From the NCBI GenBank assembly GCA_016927095.1, contig JAFGNI010000220.1:1-5038 (forward strand): a DNA stretch of 5,038 nt. Reading direction: 5' to 3'. This stretch comes from Anaerolineae bacterium. GTDB lineage: Bacteria; Chloroflexota; Anaerolineae; B4-G1; SLSP01. Under the pieces are notes generated by a model that was not told the DNA's origin, did not search any database, and worked only from the letters and a program-made list of their open reading frames with translations. This document shows, in pieces, positions 1 to 4,916 of the stretch (the stretch's first letter is position 1; each line of letters opens with the position of its first letter). The translations under genes and the position numbers were made by a program.

Positions 1-407
1 TAGGCGGGTTGATCGGTCAGCCGATGCTGGGAGCCATCATCGATCAGGATGAGAAGAACACTGGCGTGCGGAAGGCGGGTTTGTTCACCGGCCTCAACGC
101 GCTGATCACGATCCCCATCTCGGGCATTCAGGCTGCCATCTTCACGTCGCTGATCGGCGCCTATGGCTTCGCCAGCGGCTCCACTGAGCAGAGCGTGAGG
201 GCGCTTCAGGGTATCAGGATCGGCGCTGGCGTCATTCCCTTTTTCTTCGTGCTCCTGGGCATCTTCCCCATGCTCTTCTCGAACATCGACCTGCAGAAGG
301 AGAAAGCGCTCTCTGACTTCGCGGAGCAGCGGCATCGCATTGTCGAGGATGCTGAGGAACCGCCGGTGACGGTTGAGGGGGAGTTCGCAGCTCTCTCCAG
401 TACCTGA
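1..407 (+). CDS. GPH-family sugar:cation symporter, C-terminal fragment (5' end outside window)
   Basis: This is the C-terminal ~134 residues of a membrane sugar transporter; the frame is open to the left edge (first whole codon at 3) and stops at TGA 405-407. An Asp-x-Asp-Glu…Thr-Gly-x-Arg-(K/R) loop (residues ~14-24 of the fragment) followed by a Gly-Leu-Phe-x-Gly-Leu-Asn helix start is typical of the GPH (MelB/XylP-like, MFS_2) family. Two hydrophobic segments follow (about residues 27-56 and 73-92), joined by a short loop containing Gln-Gly-Ile-Arg and then Ile-Pro, also a GPH pattern. A hydrophilic, Glu-rich cytoplasmic tail of ~35 residues ends the protein. The family couples uptake of glycosides, pentosides or hexuronides to H+ or Na+. 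The adjacent GH1 gene, 5 bp downstream, suggests a beta-glucoside or disaccharide substrate (inference). The TTG at 9 is internal, not a start. A generic MFS assignment is the fallback. Confidence 0.8.
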   Translation, partial: GGLIGQPMLGAIIDQDEKNTGVRKAGLFTGLNALITIPISGIQAAIFTSLIGAYGFASGSTEQSVRALQGIRIGAGVIPFFFVLLGIFPMLFSNIDLQKEKALSDFAEQRHRIVEDAEEPPVTVEGEFAALSST

Positions 408-412
408 GGCAT

Positions 413-1849
413 ATGACTTCTGACGGAGGTGAGACCTTGCCGGTACACATCACCAGTACGCCGGTAAACATCACCGGTACGCCGGTACACATCACCGGGA
501 GCGAGTTCCCTCAGTTTCCCAAGGGCTTCTACTTTGGTGCGGCTACCGCAGCCTACCAGATTGAGGGGGGCTGGGATGCCGATGGCAAGGGTCTGTCGAC
601 CTGGGATGTCTTCGTGCGGCAACCGGGCAAGATCAAAAACGGCGACACCGGCGATGTCGCTTGTAACACGTATCACGACTTCCAGACTGACGTCAATATC
701 ATGGCAGATCTGGCGTTGAACGCTTATCGTTTCTCGATTGCATGGAGCCGCGTTCTTCCGCAGGGCAAGGGGAAGATCAACGCCCGGGGCCTAGATTACT
801 ACAATCGGCTGGTCGATGCCCTTCTGGAGAAGGGGATCACGCCGTTTATCACTCTGTTTCACTGGGACATGCCTCAGGCCCTCTACGGATCCTACGGTGG
901 TTTCGCCGGACGGGAGACGGCGGGGTACTTCGCCGACTATGTAGAGGTTGTGGTCCGCTCCCTCGGCGACCGCGTTACCCATTGGATCACGCTCAACGAG
1001 CCGTGGGAGCATGCCTTCTTCGGTCACTTTGTGGGCGAACACGCGCCGGGGGTGCACAATCCGTGGACTTACTTCAAGGTCGCACACCACGAGCTTCTGG
1101 GGCATGGGTTGGCGGTCGAACGTATCCGAGACCTTTACCCCGAGGCCAAGGTTGGTATCACTCTCAGTCAGTTCCCCATTTATCCTTACGATGAGACGCC
1201 CAAGCATCGGGATGCTGCAGACTTCGCTGATCTTTTCATGAACCGCTTCTACCTGGACGGTCTCTACAAGGCATGCTATCCCGAGGCGCTACTCAAGCGG
1301 CTGTGGCCCTTTCGCCCCAGGATCCTGCCCGATGATATGGATATCATCGCGCGGAAGACCGACTTCCTAGGGGTCAATTACTACACGCGGCAGTATGCGC
1401 GCCACGTCTGGTACCTGCCCTTTTTCCGGGCTTGGGTCGACCGCGACCCACCGCCCGGCATCTTCCATCCTTCGCTGGGGCCACAGGCCTATCCGGCGGG
1501 GATTCGCGAGTTGGCAAGACGCTACCGGGAGGACTACGGCAACCCCGTGGTCTACATCACAGAGAACGGCACCACAGATCAGGATATTGCGATCGAGGTC
1601 GGGCGCGTCAAGGATGACCATCGCATCCGGTATTTGCAGTGCTACCTGTCCGAGCTGGCGCAGGCGATCGCAGAAGGCTCAGATATCAGGGGCTACTTCG
1701 TATGGTTGCTGCTCGACAATTTCGAGTGGAGCAGCGGCTATGACTGCCGCATGGGCCTTGTCCGCGCCGACTTCGATACGCAGGCGCGAACCGTCAAAGA
1801 CAGCGCTATTTGGTACCGTGACTTGATCAGAAACCAGCGCTCAGCTTAG
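413..1849 (+). CDS. GH1 family beta-glycosidase (probable beta-glucosidase/beta-galactosidase)
   Basis: A 478-residue retaining beta-glycosidase of family GH1, probably cytoplasmic (no signal peptide), releasing the non-reducing sugar from beta-glucosides or beta-galactosides. The acid/base is Glu196 in Thr-Leu-Asn-Glu-Pro and the nucleophile is Glu384 in Ile-Thr-Glu-Asn-Gly. Subsite -1 residues are visible: Gln49 (Ala-Ala-Tyr-Gln-Ile-Glu-Gly), His150-Trp151, Asn195, Asn322-Tyr-Tyr, and Trp431…Glu438-Trp439 in the Asp-Asn-Phe-Glu-Trp motif. The usual Ser after Trp431 is Leu here. The catalytic domain starts near residue 33, and its length is normal for GH1. The first 32 residues are an extension; residues 10-30 are three heptads encoded by the 21-bp repeat. 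The ATG at 413 is 5 bp after the transporter stop, with a weak GAGG before it. An in-frame TTG at 437 has a much better ribosome binding site and may be the real start. The 3' end overlaps the convergent ATPase gene. Exact substrate specificity cannot be read from sequence. Confidence 0.95.
   Translation: MTSDGGETLPVHITSTPVNITGTPVHITGSEFPQFPKGFYFGAATAAYQIEGGWDADGKGLSTWDVFVRQPGKIKNGDTGDVACNTYHDFQTDVNIMADLALNAYRFSIAWSRVLPQGKGKINARGLDYYNRLVDALLEKGITPFITLFHWDMPQALYGSYGGFAGRETAGYFADYVEVVVRSLGDRVTHWITLNEPWEHAFFGHFVGEHAPGVHNPWTYFKVAHHELLGHGLAVERIRDLYPEAKVGITLSQFPIYPYDETPKHRDAADFADLFMNRFYLDGLYKACYPEALLKRLWPFRPRILPDDMDIIARKTDFLGVNYYTRQYARHVWYLPFFRAWVDRDPPPGIFHPSLGPQAYPAGIRELARRYREDYGNPVVYITENGTTDQDIAIEVGRVKDDHRIRYLQCYLSELAQAIAEGSDIRGYFVWLLLDNFEWSSGYDCRMGLVRADFDTQARTVKDSAIWYRDLIRNQRSA
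425..432 (+). promoter_or_regulatory. Strong Shine-Dalgarno (GGAGGTGA) pointing to a TTG start at 437
   Basis: GGAGGTGA is a full match to the anti-Shine-Dalgarno sequence. It lies inside the first codons of the ATG-413 reading frame. The in-frame TTG at 437-439 begins 7 nt after GGAGG, which is ideal spacing, whereas the ATG at 413 has only GAGG with a 3-nt gap. If TTG is used, the protein loses 8 residues (470 aa) and the repeat array begins at its second codon. Which start is used cannot be decided without data. Confidence 0.6.
440..502 (+). repeat. Three tandem copies of a 21-bp repeat, in frame within the GH1 N-terminus
   Basis: Units are 440-460, 461-481 and 482-502. Each is CCGGT, then a 7-nt ACACATC-like segment, then ACCGG, then a 4-nt linker. 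Here the linker is TACG, TACG and GAGC; unit 1 has ACCAG, unit 2 has AAACATC. The translation is Pro-Val-His-Ile-Thr-Ser-Thr, Pro-Val-Asn-Ile-Thr-Gly-Thr, Pro-Val-His-Ile-Thr-Gly-Ser. GH1 catalytic domains do not need such a segment. Removing the 63 bp leaves an in-frame gene with an ordinary-looking GH1 N-terminus. The same unit recurs at 4989-5038. Confidence 0.95.
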
Positions 1850-2671
1850 GATCACCTGTCGTCCGTCCACCTCAACGACGCGGACCGGGACGCCATAGGT
1901 CTGCGTAAGGTTTGGAGCGGTGAGGATCTCAGCGGTGGGGCCGGCGGCAAGTACCGTGCCCTCTCGCATCAACACCACAAAGCTCGCGGTGGACGCAGCC
2001 AGGTCCGGCTCGTGGGTGGTGAAGACGGTGGTCACGCCTTGTGCTGCCTGGCGTGTCATGATGTCCAGCACTATGTGCTTGTTGCCCAGGTCAAGGTGCG
2101 ACGTCGGCTCATCCAGCAATAGGATACGGGGGCGTTGGGCAAGCGCCCGGGCGACCATAGCGAGCTGGCGTTCCCCGCCGCTCAACGATTGGATTGAGCG
2201 CCCCTGAAGATGGGTCAATCCGATCTCCGCGAGAACCGTGCGCGCCAGAGCAGCATCCTCGGCCTGCGGTGTCTGAAGTAGCTGCAGGTGGGGCGCGCGC
2301 CCCAACAGCACATAGTCCAGCACGGTGAAGTTGAAGGGGATGAACTCGTTCTGTGAGACGAGGCCGATGAGCTTGCCTAGGTCGCGCCGGCTGTAGAGTT
2401 CTCGGGGGCGCCGGGCCAGGCAGACGACCCCGTCCGTGGGCGCCACGATGCCCAGAATGAGGTGGAGTAGCGTTGTTTTACCGGAGCCGTTGGGGCCCAG
2501 GATGGCGGTTGTCGTGCCGGTGGGGATCTCCAGAGACAGACCCTGGAACAGAGCTCGCGAAGCTCCGCCATAGGTGAAGACAACATCCGACAGGGAGATC
2601 GCCGCGGGCGGAGCCTCGGATGCAGAAGCCCCACTTGCGCCGGGCGCATAGGTTGCCGTCGTTGGTGTCAT
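1841..2671 (-). CDS. FecE/BtuD-type ABC transporter ATP-binding protein
   Basis: A 276-residue cytoplasmic ATPase that powers the importer encoded by the next two genes. All nucleotide-binding motifs are intact: aromatic A-loop Tyr34, Walker A Gly-Pro-Asn-Gly-Ser-Gly-Lys-Thr (59-66), Q-loop Gln107, signature Leu-Ser-Gly-Gly-Glu (163-167), Walker B Ile-Leu-Leu-Leu-Asp-Glu-Pro (183-189), D-loop Ser-His-Leu-Asp (191-194) and switch His220. The insert around residues 100-130 (Ser-Gln-Asn-Glu-Phe…Leu-Gly-Arg-x-Pro-His) resembles the FecE/BtuD/FhuC group. The first ~24 residues are an Ala/Ser/Pro/Thr-rich extension before the usual first beta strand. The start is supported because its ATG overlaps the permease TGA as ATGA (2668-2671), indicating translational coupling. 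The 3' end overlaps the GH1 gene by 9 bp, so the genes are convergent with no spacer. Substrate is set by the partner proteins and is not known. Confidence 0.95.
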   Translation of the reverse strand: MTPTTATYAPGASGASASEAPPAAISLSDVVFTYGGASRALFQGLSLEIPTGTTTAILGPNGSGKTTLLHLILGIVAPTDGVVCLARRPRELYSRRDLGKLIGLVSQNEFIPFNFTVLDYVLLGRAPHLQLLQTPQAEDAALARTVLAEIGLTHLQGRSIQSLSGGERQLAMVARALAQRPRILLLDEPTSHLDLGNKHIVLDIMTRQAAQGVTTVFTTHEPDLAASTASFVVLMREGTVLAAGPTAEILTAPNLTQTYGVPVRVVEVDGRQVILS

Positions 2672-3696
2672 GCGCTTCTGCGTCCTGCTGTTGGGCCCTC
2701 GAGCCGCTCTGCTGCCCGATGTCGTGGGGCCACCATCAGAAGTGTGAACGCAAGTGCCCCTAGTAGCGAGGTCAAGATGCCCAAGGGCAGCTCGCCGACG
2801 AAGGCGGTGCGGGCGACGTTGTCACAGACGACGGCGAAGATGCCGCCCAGGAGCATCGCGCCGGGTAGCGACCGCTGGGCATCGGCGCCGAAGATGCGCC
2901 GCGCGAGTTGGGGGACGATCAGGCCCACCCAGTTCACGATGCCCGCGATCGAGACCATAGCGGCGGTTGCGGCGACCACCAGGGCCAGCAACAAGGCCCG
3001 CTCGCGTGCCGGCGCAGTCCCCAAAGAGATCGCAGTGGCGTCATCCAGGGCCAGCAAGTTGAGACGCCACCGCATCAGGTATGCGACGACGAGCGCTAGG
3101 AGCGAGATCGGCAGAATGGTCAGCGTGTCGGTCCAGTCCACACCCCAGAGCGCGCCCAGTAGCCAAAAGACCAGTTCCGGCAGCTGTGTCAGGGGATCTG
3201 CGACGTACTTGAGGAGTCCGACGCCCGCTGAGAAAAAGGCGCTCACCGCGATGCCTGCCAACACCAGTCGCAGCGTCCATCCTCCGAAGCGGATATGGCG
3301 TGCCAACAGCCCTGAGAGCGCGAGCCCCAGCAGCGCAAAGATTGCCGCCATAGCCTGGAGGACGAGTGGCGACGCGCCGATGACGATGATGCCCAGCGCA
3401 GCCCCAAAGGCGGCCCCCTGCGAGACGCCCAGGAAGCCAGGCTCAACCAGCGGATTCCTGAACAGCATCTGCAGCACGGTGCCGGCAGCCGAGAGCACCA
3501 TCCCCAGCAGGCAGGCTGCCACAATCCGGGGCAGCCGCAAACTCAACACCAGACGTTGTGCCAGCGGATCCTGTAGCAGAAGTCGCGGCGGCATCCAGTA
3601 GGGCTTGGGATAGCGCCCGATGAAGATGGATGCGACCACGGTTGCCACCAGCAGGACTGCCAAAAGGATGAAGCGCCTTCGCATTTTCGAAGTCAA
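2668..3696 (-). CDS. FecCD-family ABC transporter permease
   Basis: A 342-residue polytopic inner-membrane protein of the FecCD/BtuC family, which normally forms a (homo)dimer with about ten helices per chain. Visible family marks: Leu-Arg-Leu-Pro-Arg (53-57), a Gly-rich helix leading to Gln76 and Arg-Asn-Pro-Leu (80-83), Phe-Leu-Gly-Val-x-x-Gly-Ala (88-95), Phe-Trp-Leu-Leu-Gly (177-181), the cytoplasmic coupling region Leu-Asp-Asp-Ala-Thr-Ala-Ile-Ser-Leu-Gly (217-226), and Gly-Leu-Ile-Val-Pro-Gln-Leu-Ala-Arg (258-266) followed near the end by Glu-Leu-Pro-Leu-Gly-Ile-Leu-Thr. Many relatives have His where this one has Gln263. Only one permease gene is present, so the channel is probably a homodimer. 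The start used is TTG 3696, overlapping the binding-protein stop as TTGA; a G-rich stretch about 9 nt upstream could serve as ribosome binding site. The ATG at 3684 (four codons in) is an alternative with poorer spacing. Confidence 0.93.
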   Translation of the reverse strand: MTSKMRRRFILLAVLLVATVVASIFIGRYPKPYWMPPRLLLQDPLAQRLVLSLRLPRIVAACLLGMVLSAAGTVLQMLFRNPLVEPGFLGVSQGAAFGAALGIIVIGASPLVLQAMAAIFALLGLALSGLLARHIRFGGWTLRLVLAGIAVSAFFSAGVGLLKYVADPLTQLPELVFWLLGALWGVDWTDTLTILPISLLALVVAYLMRWRLNLLALDDATAISLGTAPARERALLLALVVAATAAMVSIAGIVNWVGLIVPQLARRIFGADAQRSLPGAMLLGGIFAVVCDNVARTAFVGELPLGILTSLLGALAFTLLMVAPRHRAAERLEGPTAGRRSA

Positions 3697-4808
3697 GGCG
3701 TCACATCCCCCTGGAGCAGGGGAAAGATCTCCGCCTCGACGGTGTCGGCACCCAGCCCATAGAGGTCGCTGTAGAACTCAAAGATCTCCTCACCCATATC
3801 GAGATCGGAGAACTGCTCAGGGTGTACCGTCTTGGCCAACCACGTGAGGCCCAGGATCCACCGCGTGTCCGGCTGGTCCCAGCTGTAGTATTCGACCGGA
3901 AACCCGTACACCTCGCCGTTCTGCACAGCCGCAAGCCCCTGCCAGTTAGGATCGCCGGTCAACCGTGCGACTACTTCGTCTACAGGGTCGAAGTAGCTGA
4001 TGATAACGATCTTGTCTGGGTTCCAGGTCGCGATCTGCTCCAAGTTGACAACGCTCCACCCGCCACCCGAAGTGGCATTTAGCCAGAGGGTGTCTGCCTG
4101 GACTATTCTTGCCATCGCTGTCTGGATGTAGCCCGCGGGTGGCACCTCCAAAGCGATCTCGGCACCCCGCGAGTTGTACTGGAGCAGGAGCAACGTGGGC
4201 CTGTCGGCGGGATCCAGATCCGCCAGCCCCTCCTCCACCGCTGCCATCTTGGCTTCGTAAATGTCCCAAACGTCTTGGGCCCGCTTGGGTGCACCAAAGA
4301 CGGCGCCCAGAACGCTGATGTCGCGCTGGTACTGCTCAGGCGTCTCGAGGTCCAGGTAGACCACGGGGATCCCCAGCGTCTCCAGAGGCTCCCCTACGCT
4401 TTCACGCATGAAGCGCTTCAGGAGCACCACATCGGGTTGGGCCGTTGCGATCTCCTCCGCCGTGGATTCTGGGGTGAAGATGACCTTCTCCGCGTAGTCT
4501 GGGTCGAGCAGGGCCAGGAACGGGGCTGTCGTTTGTTGGGCGCTGGTCAGGGCGACCACGCGCTCCGGAGCTTGAGGGAAGAGGTAGACAGCATCGTTCA
4601 GGAAGAAGTTGGCCTTCCCGGCGATGACGATGCGCTCCGGCGGTGCCTCCCAAGACACGGTGCGGCCCAGGGCGTCGGTAACGGTGATGCCATTGTTGTT
4701 GGTTGGTTCGTTGGACGCCCCAGGTGTGGCTGTCCTCTCTGCACAACCGGTCGTCAAAGCCAGGAGCACAAGTGCGATAGACAGCCACATCTTTCGTGAG
4801 TGGTGCAT
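3693..4808 (-). CDS. Class III (FecB/BtuF-like) solute-binding lipoprotein of the ABC importer
   Basis: A 371-residue extracytoplasmic binding protein that delivers substrate to the FecCD permease. The N-terminus has His/Arg/Lys then a hydrophobic stretch and Leu-Thr-Thr-Gly-Cys, so Cys22 is the likely lipidated residue after signal peptidase II cleavage (Thr rather than Leu at -3 is slightly off consensus). A short Asn/Thr/Pro-rich linker leads to the family entry motif Ile-Thr-Val-Thr-Asp-Ala-Leu-Gly-Arg-Thr-Val (41-51) and Pro-Pro-Glu-Arg-Ile-Val (56-61). Pro125-Asp126-Val-Val-Leu-Leu follows in lobe 1, a long linking helix spans roughly 158-195, and lobe 2 contains Trp262-Asn-Pro-Asp-Lys-Ile-Val-Ile-Ile. 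The C-terminal Trp-Asp-Gln-Pro-Asp-Thr-Arg-Trp-Ile-Leu-Gly-Leu (310-321) is usual in iron-complex/oxyanion members. Substrate (siderophore, haem, corrinoid, molybdate/tungstate) is undetermined. The ATG has a good ribosome binding site and a promoter upstream; it is the first gene of the operon. Confidence 0.92.
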   Translation of the reverse strand: MHHSRKMWLSIALVLLALTTGCAERTATPGASNEPTNNNGITVTDALGRTVSWEAPPERIVIAGKANFFLNDAVYLFPQAPERVVALTSAQQTTAPFLALLDPDYAEKVIFTPESTAEEIATAQPDVVLLKRFMRESVGEPLETLGIPVVYLDLETPEQYQRDISVLGAVFGAPKRAQDVWDIYEAKMAAVEEGLADLDPADRPTLLLLQYNSRGAEIALEVPPAGYIQTAMARIVQADTLWLNATSGGGWSVVNLEQIATWNPDKIVIISYFDPVDEVVARLTGDPNWQGLAAVQNGEVYGFPVEYYSWDQPDTRWILGLTWLAKTVHPEQFSDLDMGEEIFEFYSDLYGLGADTVEAEIFPLLQGDVTP

Positions 4809-4815
4809 GCGAAAA

Positions 4816-4821
4816 CTCCTT
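4816..4821 (-). promoter_or_regulatory. Shine-Dalgarno of the binding-protein gene
   Basis: On the - strand this reads AAGGAG, followed by 7 nt and the ATG at 4808. Strength and spacing are close to ideal and fix the start of the lipoprotein, which is also where the signal peptide begins. Confidence 0.85.
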
Positions 4822-4842
4822 ATGTTTACCAGATTGGAGTCT

Positions 4843-4870
4843 ATTTTACCCGGCTCTCGCCGGGGTTCAA
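4843..4870 (-). promoter_or_regulatory. Sigma70-like promoter of the ABC importer operon
   Basis: Read on the - strand: -35 TTGAAC (+ coordinates 4865-4870), 16-bp spacer, -10 TAAAAT (4843-4848). Transcription would start near 4836, giving a leader of about 28 nt that includes the AAGGAG site. The leader is too short to hold a known riboswitch such as the cobalamin one. The spacer is entirely filled by an inverted repeat. Motif matching by eye only. Confidence 0.65.
4849..4864. promoter_or_regulatory. Inverted repeat filling the promoter spacer, candidate operator
   Basis: CCCGGC-TCTC-GCCGGG is a perfect 6-bp inverted repeat with a 4-bp centre. It occupies exactly the 16 bp between the -35 and -10 of the ABC operon promoter, so a dimeric repressor bound here would block RNA polymerase. 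It is not followed by a T-run on either strand, so a terminator role is unlikely. The regulator is unknown; a metal- or substrate-responsive repressor is an inference from the operon's class. Confidence 0.5.
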
Positions 4871-4872
4871 TC

Positions 4873-4880
4873 GGTTAACC
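4873..4880. promoter_or_regulatory. GGTTAACC palindrome between divergent -35 boxes, candidate operator
   Basis: An 8-bp perfect palindrome sits at the midpoint of the 11 bp separating the two divergent -35 hexamers (4865-4870 and 4882-4887). A protein bound here could affect both promoters. Eight bases is short, so chance occurrence cannot be excluded. Confidence 0.3.
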
Positions 4881-4881
4881 T

Positions 4882-4910
4882 TTGTGCCAGCCTCGCGCCG
4901 GTGGTACAAT
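4882..4910 (+). promoter_or_regulatory. Extended -10 promoter of the right-edge ORF, predicted leaderless
   Basis: A weak -35 TTGTGC (4882-4887), 17-bp spacer and -10 TACAAT (4905-4910) preceded by TGG (4902-4904), an extended -10 TGn element. Seven bases after the -10 places the start site at 4917, which is the A of the downstream ATG. There is no Shine-Dalgarno between promoter and ATG, consistent with a leaderless mRNA. Confidence 0.6.
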
Positions 4911-4916
4911 CGACCT

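Noticed and set aside
440..502. CRISPR array
   Set aside because: Units are contiguous 21-bp tandem copies with no unique spacers and no cas genes nearby.
206..676. A 156-codon - strand frame across the transporter/GH1 junction
   Set aside because: It is antisense to two well-supported genes, and its repeated segment is only the 21-bp array read backwards.
1802..1841. AGCGCT…AGCGCT with TGGT/ACCA as a terminator hairpin at the GH1 end
   Set aside because: The stem needs a 4-nt bulge and an 18-nt loop, lies within coding sequence and lacks a T-run.
2744..3601. A 285-codon open frame on the + strand opposite the permease gene
   Set aside because: It is the antisense shadow of a strongly supported FecCD permease; the product is Ser/Ala/Arg-rich with no domain, which is typical of GC-rich antisense frames.
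4275..4799. A 174-codon + strand frame opposite the binding-protein gene
   Set aside because: Shadow of the lipoprotein gene; no start signal and no known motif.
4809..4842. Cobalamin or other riboswitch upstream of the ABC operon
   Set aside because: The predicted leader is only about 28 nt, and no B12-box-like sequence is visible in the intergenic region.
4849..4872. Intergenic hairpin as a Rho-independent terminator
   Set aside because: Neither strand has a T-run after the stem, and the position between -35 and -10 fits an operator better.
4851..4880. GGTTCAATC as the T-loop of a tRNA
   Set aside because: The flanking bases do not form a 5-bp T-stem, and no anticodon or D arm is found upstream.
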